A DNA stretch of 36,729 bases from Acidimicrobiia bacterium (GTDB taxonomy: Bacteria > Actinomycetota > Acidimicrobiia > UBA2766), in NCBI GenBank assembly GCA_020850945.1, contig JADZDR010000039.1:1-36729 (forward strand), in the 5' to 3' direction. A model generated the notes under the pieces. That model saw nothing but the letters and a program-made list of their open reading frames with translations. It had not been told where the DNA came from and did no database searches. Each line of letters begins with the position of its first letter. Positions within the stretch are counted from its first letter, which is position 1. Made by a program: the position numbers and the translations under genes. Positions 1 through 6,584 of the stretch are shown one piece after another.

Positions 1-300
1 CACCACCTCGAGCAGCAACTCGGGCTCGTCGACCGCTTCGCCAGTTGCACGATCTGCGGCGACGACATCACCCCCAACCGGATGAAGAACCACCACAAGA
101 CCAACTCGGTCTGCCGGTTCCTCGCCGACACCGCCGAGGTCCGCACCCTCTGGAACCTCGGCTACCGCGACCCCTACCTCGTGCGGGGTGACGGCGTCCC
201 GATCACCTGGACCGAACTGACCAGCCGAGTCGCCTGGCGCACCCGCCTCCACATCGTCCGCTTCCGCCTCTGGACCGCCGTCCTGATCTCGACGACGTAG
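1..300 (+). CDS. Zinc-finger-containing hypothetical protein, 5' truncated
   Basis: An open frame runs from the window edge to a TAG at 298-300, so the N-terminus is missing. The visible 99 residues contain CxxC followed by HH and a later Cys (C-T-I-C, then K-N-H-H-K, then S-V-C), which could form a small C2HC zinc site. The C-terminus is Arg/Trp/Leu rich. I do not recognise the family. It points toward the integrase-side operon, and a short hairpin at 352-377 separates the two, so it is the last gene of a separate plus-strand unit of the mobile element. Its role is unknown; a DNA-binding or element-maintenance role would be a guess. Confidence 0.55.
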   Translation, partial: HHLEQQLGLVDRFASCTICGDDITPNRMKNHHKTNSVCRFLADTAEVRTLWNLGYRDPYLVRGDGVPITWTELTSRVAWRTRLHIVRFRLWTAVLISTT

Positions 301-351
301 GCCACCTTCACGGCGGCGAGCCTTGAAAGGGGACGCCGTCACCACCGGATC

Positions 352-377
352 GAGAGGGCCACCGGGCGAACCCTCTC
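352..377. terminator. Possible bidirectional terminator hairpin
   Basis: GAGAGGG at 352-358 pairs with CCCTCTC at 371-377 across a 12-base loop. It sits between two convergent genes (ends at 300 and 420), where a shared terminator is expected. There is no T-tract, so this rests on position and stem only. Confidence 0.35.
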
Positions 378-419
378 TCTCAGGGCGACGTGGCGCCAGC
401 CAGCGACGCCCAGGAGTGC

Positions 420-872
420 CTACTTCGGCTGTCCTCGGTTCCCTGAGCACGCGACGCAGAAGCCTCGTCCCAACTCGTTGTCGCAGTCCTCAATCGCGAC
501 CGCCTCCGACAGGGCAACGACGCGACCTCGCGGGCTCATCACGCAGGAGATGTCCTCGTCTCTCCCCGGGTACTTCATCCTGCCGTGCATGTTGGTGTCG
601 ACCTCGGGCTGTGCGAGTTCGACGACGAAGAGGTACAGCGTGTCCCGCGTCTCGTCGCTGAGGCTCCGCCGGCATGCCCAGTCCAATGCGATGTCCCGCG
701 ACGTCGTCGCGAAGCACATCAGTCGCAGGTCGTTGTACTCCGGGTCAGGGTCACCCTCCCTGACGGTTCCGGTGTGGAGCTCATCACCGATCGAGTATCG
801 AGTGCTCGTACCGTGGAGGAAAGGAGGGTCCGGAACATCATCCGTGGTCCACGGCCTCGGGTCGAAGGTCAT
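420..872 (-). CDS. arr: Arr-like ADP-ribosyltransferase
   Basis: This 150-aa protein resembles the small rifampin ADP-ribosyltransferases (Arr, about 140 aa), which move ADP-ribose from NAD+ to rifamycins. Visible matches are F-L-H-G-T with His20, I-G-D-E-L-x-T-G just after it, a hydrophobic block ending A-x-D-W-A, then V-V-E-x-x-x-P-E-V-D-T-N with Asp92, and Y-P-G at about 101-103. The Arr catalytic trio is His-Tyr-Asp. His and Asp are present, but the Tyr position appears to be Cys53, so substrate or activity may differ. The ATG at 872 has GGGAG about 9 bases upstream. It is the last gene of the integrase-led minus-strand run. A drug-modifying role and a macromolecule-directed (defence or toxin) role are both possible. 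Confidence 0.68.
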   Translation of the reverse strand: MTFDPRPWTTDDVPDPPFLHGTSTRYSIGDELHTGTVREGDPDPEYNDLRLMCFATTSRDIALDWACRRSLSDETRDTLYLFVVELAQPEVDTNMHGRMKYPGRDEDISCVMSPRGRVVALSEAVAIEDCDNELGRGFCVACSGNRGQPK

Positions 873-959
873 CGCACGATTCTCCCGCGCTCGATCTGAG
901 CCCGACGCCCGCGCATCGGGATATGCAACGGCGCGCCCAGCAGGCCTCGCTGCGCGACT

Positions 960-1163
960 TCAGTCCATCACCCAGGTGCGCCCGCACATCGTGGTGCGTT
1001 CCCATCGCCCATCCGCAGGTGCTGGGTTGTTGCCCTGGGGGTCCGCTGACCTCCCTCCCTCATGGGTGACTCCGGCGAGGTGGGTCTCCGCGCCAACTCC
1101 GACGTCGACGAGCAGCAACTCTCGGTCGAGGACGGAGATGGAGTTCTCGCGAGACGGGTCCAT
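960..1163 (-). CDS. Small hypothetical protein (67 aa)
   Basis: The ATG at 1163 is preceded by AAGGAGG with a 6-base spacer, one of the best Shine-Dalgarno sequences in the window, and this is the main reason to call it a gene. The product is hydrophilic, with a short hydrophobic stretch (L-L-L-V-D-V-G-V-G) near residue 17 and a single Cys near the C-terminus. I recognise no domain. It lies 38 bases after the HigA-like antitoxin stop and 87 bases before the ADP-ribosyltransferase start, on the same strand, so it is probably co-transcribed. A GTG at 1166 is an alternative start. Confidence 0.42.
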   Translation of the reverse strand: MDPSRENSISVLDRELLLVDVGVGAETHLAGVTHEGGRSADPQGNNPAPADGRWERTTMCGRTWVMD

Positions 1164-1201
1164 CACAATCCTCCTTACGTCGTCGGGATGACCGCCGAGG
1201 C

Positions 1202-1543
1202 CTACAGGCGAACGAGGTCGCTGGCAGACACGGGGCTGGAGTCGAACTCGAAGCCGATCACCGCGTGACCATCGAGAGCCTCGGCGAGACGGCGCAGCGT
1301 GTCGGTGCCGCTGCGATGTTGGCCGCTCTCGATGCGGGAGATCACGGACTTGGTGGTGCTCATCCGCTCGGCGAGCTCCTGCTGGGTGAGACCGAGCTGC
1401 GCGCGTCGCATGATCACCATGCGGGCGATCTCTTCGAACGGACGGAGCCGATCCTGGGTGTCCCGGTACTCGGCGCCGCCCGCGCGCTCCCTGTCGATGT
1501 GGTCCTTGACGCTCGATCCAATCGGGCTGTCGCTCTTGGCCAT
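1202..1543 (-). CDS. higA: HigA-like XRE-family antitoxin
   Basis: This 113-aa protein has a Cro/C1-type helix-turn-helix at about residues 46-92 (L-T-Q-Q-E-L-A-E-R-M, then S-V-I-S-R-I-E-S-G), typical of HigA antitoxins that bind both their operator and the partner toxin. The start is the ATG at 1543 because GAGGTG lies about 6 bases upstream. A longer frame from 1600 exists but would add 19 residues outside the family pattern and overlap the toxin stop. The order toxin-then-antitoxin is the usual higBA order, and the toxin stop at 1590 lies 46 bases before this start. It probably represses its own operon, though no operator was recognised. Confidence 0.88.
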   Translation of the reverse strand: MAKSDSPIGSSVKDHIDRERAGGAEYRDTQDRLRPFEEIARMVIMRRAQLGLTQQELAERMSTTKSVISRIESGQHRSGTDTLRRLAEALDGHAVIGFEFDSSPVSASDLVRL

Positions 1544-1589
1544 GGTCTTCACCTCGCTCCGACAGGTTAGCAGTTCTGCGAACTCCGAT

Positions 1590-1991
1590 CTACGGGGCAT
1601 CGTGTCCCGCGGCGCGTGGCGGTCGTCGAGGGTCCGCGTCCATCCTCGCCTTGAAGTCCGCCCACCGGTCGTGGGCGATGGTGATTTCGGAGCCCGGGAT
1701 CTTGGCTGTTCGCTTTGCGAAGATGTGCAGCAGGATCAACAGTCGATCGGAACGGCGGTACAGGACTCGGAACAGCTGCCGGCCGTGGTGGCAGCGAAGC
1801 TCCCGAAGCTCGCCGTCGACCTGGGAGCTGTGGGGGAACGGGAGGTGCGGCACCTCGTCGCTCAGGAGGTTCAGCCGGTCGATCTGCAACGCCAGCGTCG
1901 CCGCGACCTCGCCTTGGAGTGCGTCGAGGAAGTCGCGCACCGGCTCGCTGCCATCGGGCGCCCGGTAGTAGACGGCGTGAAGGTCGGCCAC
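1590..1991 (-). CDS. higB: HigB/Gp49-like RelE-family toxin
   Basis: This 133-aa protein matches the phage-derived Gp49-like/HigB toxins, which are ribosome-dependent mRNA interferases of the RelE fold. The diagnostic stretch is L-R-E-L-R-C-H-H-G-R-Q-L-F-R-V-L-Y, followed by L-H-I-F-A-K-R-T and a C-terminal charged helix, all in the expected order. The start is taken as the GTG at 1991 because GAGGGG, which overlaps the stop codon of the gene before it (2002-2004), lies about 8 bases upstream. The longer open frame to 2192 is low-complexity Arg/Pro shadow sequence. It is translationally linked to the 139-aa gene upstream and followed by its antitoxin. Confidence 0.85.
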   Translation of the reverse strand: MADLHAVYYRAPDGSEPVRDFLDALQGEVAATLALQIDRLNLLSDEVPHLPFPHSSQVDGELRELRCHHGRQLFRVLYRRSDRLLILLHIFAKRTAKIPGSEITIAHDRWADFKARMDADPRRPPRAAGHDAP

Positions 1992-2001
1992 GGCGATCCC
2001 C

Positions 2002-2421
2002 TCAGCCGCCGGCCGTCGGTGCCGACGCACCGACCCGCATCGGCACCGGCATGTAGAGGTGAGCTGTCGCGGAGTGGGCCGCACCGATGGACCCACCCGC
2101 CCGGCGCAGGTGTTCCCGCGCATCAGCCAAGGCGAGGACCGCCCCGGCGACCATCTCGGCAGCCGTCGCGGGCGCGGCTGTGTCGGCTTCATAGGAGCCC
2201 GCAGACCGCTCGAGGTTCTCGGCGACCTGACGCAGCACCTGCGGCAAGCGGTCGATCAAGAGCCCCACCTCACCGAGAACGCGGTAGAGGTCGCCCACGT
2301 CCTCCCAGCCAGGGGTTCCCTCGGACGGTGCGGCGAGGGTGAGGTGGTTGAGCATCCAGACGGCCCCGGCAGCGGCCTCGGCGACTACGCCGGCCTCGAG
2401 GGTCGACGCTCGGGCCGTCAC
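2002..2421 (-). CDS. Hypothetical alpha-helical protein (139 aa)
   Basis: The GTG start at 2419-2421 overlaps the TGA of the integrase (2418-2420) as GTGA, indicating translational coupling. The product is Ala/Glu/Leu rich and predicted almost wholly helical, with no membrane segment, Cys or catalytic motif that I recognise. A conserved-looking middle segment (D-V-G-D-L-Y-R-V-L-G, then L-P-Q-V-L-R-Q-V-A) suggests a folded helical bundle. It sits between integrase and toxin, so it may be an accessory factor of the element (for example a directionality or regulatory protein), but nothing in the sequence proves that. Confidence 0.65.
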   Translation of the reverse strand: MTARASTLEAGVVAEAAAGAVWMLNHLTLAAPSEGTPGWEDVGDLYRVLGEVGLLIDRLPQVLRQVAENLERSAGSYEADTAAPATAAEMVAGAVLALADAREHLRRAGGSIGAAHSATAHLYMPVPMRVGASAPTAGG

Positions 2422-3680
2422 AGCTCGTCCTCGTCACTGTCGTCGCTCGGGTCGACGTCGACGTCGTCCTCTTCTTCCTCGGTGTCGACATCCTGAGCGT
2501 TGGGCTTGGCTTTGTTGCGTTCGTTGCGCAAGAGCAGCGAGAACGTGTCGGCCGCGGCGGCCTGCATGCCGGGCAGGACGTGCTGGTACACGTGCATCGT
2601 GAAGGCGATGTTGGCGTGGCCGAGCCGCTCGCTGACGACCTTCACGTTCACTCCCGCCTTGAGCAGGAGTGTGGCGTGGGTGTGCCTCAGGTCGTGCAGG
2701 GAGATGTTCGGGACGTCGAGCTTGGCGACGGTGCGGTCGAACAGCTGGCTGAACACGTCGGGGTGCGGCGAGGTGCCGTCAGCCTTCACGAACACTAAGT
2801 CGTCCGGGGCCGGCTCGACGCCGTCACGTTCCTCGGTGCGGACCTTCCACCAGTCCCGCAGCACCTGGATGACATCCTCCTCGATGTCGATCGTGCGCCG
2901 GCTGGTCCCGGTCTTCACGTCCGAGATCGACACCTTGTAGGCGACCGACACCAATGCCTGGCGCACCGACACCCGCCCGGCGTCGAGGTCGATGTCACGC
3001 CACCGCACGCCGAGCACCTCCCCGCGGCGCATCCCGGTGTTGGCCGCGAACTCGAACGCGGCGCCCATCCGGTGCGACGAGATCGCGTCGAGGAACACAA
3101 CGAGCTGGCCGATCTCCCAGGCTTTGATCTCGGTGCGCTTGCGGGCCTCGAGCGACGGTGCGTCCGCCAACGCGACCACGTTGCGCACCACGGTGCCCTT
3201 GCGCGCCGCGTCGCTGAGCGCCTTGTTCAACATCACGTGGATGTTGTGCACCGTCTTCGGGGCCAGACCCTTGGCCGGGCCCTTCTCACCCGGGCGCTTC
3301 TTGCGTCCACCCTTGAGCAGCGCCGCGTAGAACATGTCGATGTCCTCGGGCGTCAGCTGATCGAGCTGCCGCTTCCCGAGCCCGGGGACCACGTGCAGCT
3401 CGATGTTGCGCCGGTAGGACGAAAACGTGCTCGGTCGCACCCGGGACTCCTGGATCGGCAGCCACCGTTCGGTCAGGTACTCGCCCAAGGTGAGCTTCTC
3501 GCTCACCACCGTCTCGCCCCGGTGCGCCCGCTTCACGAGCTCGGCCAGCAGCTTCTCGGCGTCGCCGCGCCGGGTGCCGGCCTGGACCCACCGGCGCCGG
3601 TACTCGCCGGTCGCCGGGTTCACGCCGTCGTAGACGACGGCGTACCACTTCTTGCCCTTCTTCTGGATGGTTCCGCGCAT
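2418..3680 (-). CDS. Tyrosine-family site-specific integrase
   Basis: This 420-aa tyrosine recombinase catalyses integration and excision at the adjacent tRNA. It has an N-terminal arm-binding-like region (residues 1-60), a core-binding SAM-like domain (about 65-165) and a catalytic domain. Active-site residues are visible: Arg218 in T-G-M-R, H-D-L-R-H at 329-333, His355 in L-G-H-A-N and the nucleophile Tyr365 in V-Y-Q-H-V. The ATG at 3680 is chosen because GAAGGGGAC lies just upstream; the frame continues to 3974 without family similarity. After the Tyr comes an unusual acidic tail rich in D and E (roughly the last 25 residues). The gene lies about 400 bp from the tRNA 3' end, as expected for a tRNA-targeting element. 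Confidence 0.95.
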   Translation of the reverse strand: MRGTIQKKGKKWYAVVYDGVNPATGEYRRRWVQAGTRRGDAEKLLAELVKRAHRGETVVSEKLTLGEYLTERWLPIQESRVRPSTFSSYRRNIELHVVPGLGKRQLDQLTPEDIDMFYAALLKGGRKKRPGEKGPAKGLAPKTVHNIHVMLNKALSDAARKGTVVRNVVALADAPSLEARKRTEIKAWEIGQLVVFLDAISSHRMGAAFEFAANTGMRRGEVLGVRWRDIDLDAGRVSVRQALVSVAYKVSISDVKTGTSRRTIDIEEDVIQVLRDWWKVRTEERDGVEPAPDDLVFVKADGTSPHPDVFSQLFDRTVAKLDVPNISLHDLRHTHATLLLKAGVNVKVVSERLGHANIAFTMHVYQHVLPGMQAAAADTFSLLLRNERNKAKPNAQDVDTEEEEDDVDVDPSDDSDEDEL

Positions 3681-3990
3681 CAGCGTCCCCTTCGGCTCGA
3701 ACCGACAAGGGACGTCGAGCAGCGGAACGCGGCCACGGCTCCGGGACGTCCGACGGAGCAATGGCGCTGCGTCGTCGACGGTACACGTCGAGTACCCGAA
3801 GGTCGACCCCCAGGCGCCTTCGGCCGGGGCGGCGCAAGGCCCTCGCCCACGAAACCCGAAGATCGCCCCAACCGCCTCGACAACCCGCGACGCGGGGACC
3901 GGAGCGAGGCGCTGGACCGACCCGCCACCGCGGGCCGCCATCCCATCGCGTACCGCTCCGGCACCGACAGGCATTGCCCGTCCCGCACCG

Positions 3991-4013
3991 CACAGTAGAA
4001 AACACAGTAGAAA
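3991..4013. repeat. Tandem 11-bp direct repeats, possible arm-type integrase sites
   Basis: CACAGTAGAAA occurs at 3991-4001 and again at 4003-4013, one base apart, giving a 12-bp period. The repeats are AT-rich against a very GC-rich background and lie 70-100 bases from the tRNA 3' end on the integrase side. Tandem short repeats here fit arm-type sites bound by the integrase N-terminal domain. This is inferred from position only. Confidence 0.45.
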
Positions 4014-4033
4014 TCTGGTCGTCGGGGCATGGA

Positions 4034-4067
4034 AGAGGCCCTCCTCGATGAGTCGAAAAGGGCCTCT
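4034..4067 (-). terminator. Hairpin downstream of tRNA-fMet
   Basis: AGAGGCCCT at 4034-4042 pairs perfectly with AGGGCCTCT at 4059-4067 (9 bp, 16-base loop). It lies 17 bases beyond the tRNA 3' end, and the minus strand shows a short T-run in the loop side. It may terminate tRNA transcription, or be brought in by the element. Confidence 0.5.
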
Positions 4068-4083
4068 GACCAGGTACTTAAGT

Positions 4084-4160
<77 letters not shown>

Positions 4161-4172
4161 TCGTGTGGGCAA

Positions 4173-5756
4173 TCAATGTAGCACAGCGGGCTGGCGGTGA
4201 TCCGGCGTGACCTCGACGACGAGGACGGATTGGCGGGGGAGATCGAGGTCGAATGTGGTCGAAGTCCCGTGGCCTCGCGCCGCACCGGGCTCATCAGCCG
4301 CCGCACGAGCCACGGTGGTCGGTGCGTCGGCGCCGGTGTGATTGGAATCGATGCGGCGCAAAGTGATGTCACTGGACGCGGCGTCGACACCGTGGAGGAC
4401 GAGCTTCAACCGGTGGGCGTGGGGAGCGAGGGCGGAGAACGACGCGGCGAGGACGACGGTCCGCCCCGTCGACGGGTCCCGGGCCGCGATCGCCCACACG
4501 CCGCTGCGGGCCGGGTCGGGCGACACCGTCTCGACGAGGCGGTCGGGCAGGCTCCCCCACGCCGCCGCGGCATGCCACGTCGGCTTCGGTGTGCCCGTCA
4601 GGTCGATCAGGCCCCAGTCCCCCTTCAAGATCGGTAGGGGCCGCCCGGACGCGTCGTGCGTCCAGTGGTCCGTGAGGCGGAACAGGGTCGCGCCGTCGAG
4701 ACCGCCCCGCGCCATCGCGATCAGTGTCGCGGTCACGAACGCGGCGCCCTCGTGCGTGTCGTTGCGGCGGTCGAAGCCGCCCGAGGACAGGTTCCACTCG
4801 CTCATGATCAGCTCGCGGCCCGGGTACCGCGTGCGGTAACGCCTCGCCTGCTGTTCGTACACGGAGGGATTCGCGAACGGGTTGCGCCGCCCGAGGATGC
4901 GGTAGATCGGCAGGAACTCCGGCCCCGCGAACGGTTCGAGCCCGTCAGGCCCGAGGAAGGGGACGTTCGCGTAGTAGTGCCAAGAGACGAAGTCGAGAGG
5001 CAGCCCCCGCGATTCGGCCGCGGCGATCAGGGTGTCGATCCAGCGGTCGTCGGCAAAGAAGCACGAGCAGGCACCGAAGCGCAGGTCCACGCCCGAACGC
5101 GCCTCCTCGGCCACGACGACACGAGCCTCGGGCAGGAAGATCCCGTGCACGAACTGCGTCAGAGTGCCGTCGTAGAAGGGGAACCAGTCCGGTTCGTTCC
5201 AGGTCTCGAAGTAGCGGACCGGCACCGCGCCCCGCTGGACCCGGTCCGACACGAGTGTGCCCGTGAGCTCGGCGACGGCCGCCTCCCACAAGGCGGGATC
5301 GGCCGGGGGACGGCGGGTCGGACCGAACAGGCGCAGGCCGCCTGGCGCGGCGAGGCACTCCGGCATGTAGTCGTAGGTGACGAACGGTTCGCCGCCGACG
5401 GCGAGGATGCGGTCGACGTGCTCGTCGAGGACGGCGAGCGCCGCCGTGTCGAGACGGCCGGTGGTGCAGTCGTACATGCGGTCGATAGAGGCGTCGACCC
5501 GCACGAACCGCGGCTGGAGCGGCGCGAGCCTGGCCACGTCGGGCGTCCTCGATCCGGTCACGACGCCTGCCACGGGAGGCAGCGGCCCGGTGTCGCGGCT
5601 CGTGTCGACCTCGACCCTGACGGCATCGCCCCCCGGCAGCGGGAGCGGGTGCGCCGCAGCCGGCTCCGCGGTCGGCCCCGCCACCCAGACGAGAAGTTGC
5701 ACGACCAGTCCGGCTGCACAGACCGACCGCCAAGCCCGCGAGCGAATCCCCCACAT
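4173..5756 (-). CDS. Secreted GH39-like glycoside hydrolase
   Basis: This 527-aa protein begins with a basic region and a hydrophobic core, a Sec signal peptide (residues 1 to about 35, ending near A-A-A-H). It then shows a clan GH-A (beta/alpha)8 barrel. The acid/base Glu188 is in E-T-W-N-E-P-D and the nucleophile Glu320 in M-S-E-W-N, the arrangement of GH39 beta-xylosidase/iduronidase-type enzymes. The C-terminal 150 residues look like a beta-sandwich. The ATG at 5756 is chosen because it starts the signal peptide; the frame extends 19 codons further without one. It probably cleaves extracellular glycans, substrate unknown. The next plus-strand gene is a divergent antitoxin. Confidence 0.82.
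   Translation of the reverse strand: MWGIRSRAWRSVCAAGLVVQLLVWVAGPTAEPAAAHPLPLPGGDAVRVEVDTSRDTGPLPPVAGVVTGSRTPDVARLAPLQPRFVRVDASIDRMYDCTTGRLDTAALAVLDEHVDRILAVGGEPFVTYDYMPECLAAPGGLRLFGPTRRPPADPALWEAAVAELTGTLVSDRVQRGAVPVRYFETWNEPDWFPFYDGTLTQFVHGIFLPEARVVVAEEARSGVDLRFGACSCFFADDRWIDTLIAAAESRGLPLDFVSWHYYANVPFLGPDGLEPFAGPEFLPIYRILGRRNPFANPSVYEQQARRYRTRYPGRELIMSEWNLSSGGFDRRNDTHEGAAFVTATLIAMARGGLDGATLFRLTDHWTHDASGRPLPILKGDWGLIDLTGTPKPTWHAAAAWGSLPDRLVETVSPDPARSGVWAIAARDPSTGRTVVLAASFSALAPHAHRLKLVLHGVDAASSDITLRRIDSNHTGADAPTTVARAAADEPGAARGHGTSTTFDLDLPRQSVLVVEVTPDHRQPAVLH
4175..4180 (-). promoter_or_regulatory. Possible -10 box for tRNA-fMet
   Basis: TACATT on the minus strand ends 14 bases before the tRNA 5' end. 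It overlaps the stop codon of the GH39-like gene (4173-4175), so the tRNA may have its own promoter inside the end of that gene. No clear -35 is seen. Confidence 0.35.
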
Positions 5757-5809
5757 GCGGACAGTCTCGCACTCCGGACTGCATGATCCCAAGCCCGCAC
5801 CCCCCTGGG

Positions 5810-5834
5810 CCATAGGCCTATGATTGCCCTATGG
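5810..5834 (+). promoter_or_regulatory. Palindromic operator overlapping a leaderless promoter of the CopG/MazF-type operon
   Basis: CATAGGCCTATG (5811-5822) is a perfect 12-bp palindrome, and a further CCTATGG half-site at 5828-5834 covers the start codon. Inside lies TATGAT (5819-5824), a near-consensus -10 box, six bases before the ATG at 5831. There is no Shine-Dalgarno, so the mRNA probably starts at or beside the A of ATG. Ribbon-helix-helix antitoxins bind such repeats, which predicts autorepression. Confidence 0.7.
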
Positions 5835-6127
5835 CACGGACGCAGACGATGGTGCAGTTGAACGACGAACTGGTCGCCTTGCTCGACCGTGAAGCCGCCG
5901 GTCGGGGAATCTCGCGGTCGGCAGTGATACGCGACGCGATCGCGGCCTACTTTGCGGAGTCCACGGAGAAGAGGATCGACGCTCTGATCCGGGACGGCTA
6001 CACGAGGGTTCAGCCGGCCACACCGGACGAGTGGGGGGACATGGACAGGATCGCCGACCGGTCCACCCGCGAGCTGGCGCAGCGACTCGATGCCGAGGAA
6101 CGGGAACAGGGGTGGGGCGGGTGGTGA
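5831..6127 (+). CDS. Ribbon-helix-helix (CopG/MazE-type) antitoxin
   Basis: This 98-aa protein has an N-terminal beta strand (T-M-V-Q-L-N) followed by two helices with the R-G-I-S-R-S-A-V-I-R-D-A-I turn, the classic ribbon-helix-helix DNA-binding fold (residues 4-45). The C-terminal half is acidic and Arg-rich, the part that would wrap the toxin. Its stop overlaps the start of the MazF-like gene (GTGA at 6124-6127), so the pair is translationally coupled. A palindromic operator overlaps its own promoter and start. Confidence in the toxin-antitoxin assignment is high because both partners are recognisable. Confidence 0.9.
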   Translation: MARTQTMVQLNDELVALLDREAAGRGISRSAVIRDAIAAYFAESTEKRIDALIRDGYTRVQPATPDEWGDMDRIADRSTRELAQRLDAEEREQGWGGW

Positions 6128-6432
6128 CCCGCTGCGAGATCTGGTGGTACGAACCTCCGGATGTGGGGCGGCGTCCCTATCTGATCCTGACCCGCAGCCG
6201 GGCCTGCGATCTCCTCAACCAGGTGATCGCCGTGCCGGCGACGCGGACGGTCCGGAACATACCCACCGAGGTGCCCTTGGACGAGGACGACGGGATGCCG
6301 GGTCCCTGTGTCCTCAACCTCGACAACGTCACCCTCGTCCGACCGGCCCTCTGCACGTCGAAGATCACGACCCTGGGTCCGGAGCGGATGCGAGAGGTCT
6401 GTGTGGCACTCGGGCACGCCACGGAGTGCTGA
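6124..6432 (+). CDS. mazF: MazF/PemK-type endoribonuclease toxin
   Basis: This 102-aa protein has the MazF pattern: an N-terminal strand (E-I-W-W-Y-E-P), G-R-R-P-Y-L-I-L-T-R-S in the position of the conserved R-P-x-L-I-L core, I-P-T-E-V-P-L, and the strand C-V-L-N-L-D-N-V with the Lys/Ser region after it (C-T-S-K-I). MazF toxins cut single-stranded mRNA at short motifs. The start is a GTG at 6124 (or 6121) with GGGGTGGGG just upstream, overlapping the antitoxin stop. The usual catalytic Arg and Thr can be matched loosely, so activity is likely but not certain. Confidence 0.88.
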   Translation: MTRCEIWWYEPPDVGRRPYLILTRSRACDLLNQVIAVPATRTVRNIPTEVPLDEDDGMPGPCVLNLDNVTLVRPALCTSKITTLGPERMREVCVALGHATEC

Positions 6433-6515
6433 AGCCGGCCTCCGCTCGGATGAATCCACCCAAGGCCGACCCCCACCCGTCCCCACCCCCGAGCGCCTCC
6501 CCCGCACCCACCCGG

Positions 6516-6536
6516 TCCGGGAGGTAGATTCCCGGA
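6516..6536 (+). promoter_or_regulatory. Inverted repeat around a -10-like box upstream of the MFS exporter
   Basis: TCCGGGA (6516-6522) and TCCCGGA (6530-6536) are perfect inverted repeats around a 7-base spacer containing TAGATT (6525-6530), a plausible -10. The arrangement suits a repressor operator for the exporter. A second small hairpin (GTTCG-CAC-CGAAC, 6541-6553) follows in the leader. It could instead be a terminator of the toxin operon; no T-tract is present. Confidence 0.4.
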
Positions 6537-6584
6537 GCCGGTTCGCACCGAACGGGCTCCGCACCCAGGGGGACGAGGGGAGAG

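Larger units (their letters stand above)
3681..4083. other. Intergenic attachment-side region between integrase and tRNA
   Basis: I see no credible gene in these 403 bases; the long frames crossing it are shadows running through the tRNA or integrase. It should hold the integrase promoter (minus strand) and the integrase-binding sites next to the crossover. Two tandem 11-bp repeats (3991-4013) and a 9-bp-stem hairpin (4034-4067) are the only structures found. Confidence 0.6.

Noticed and set aside
323-1191. Several plus-strand frames across the Arr-like and small-protein region
   Set aside because: They lack Shine-Dalgarno sequences and domains, and run antisense to genes with clear family features.
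1-3990. Second copy of the tRNA 3' end as the other attachment site
   Set aside because: Searched by eye for the acceptor/T-arm sequence and found none; the far end must lie outside the window.
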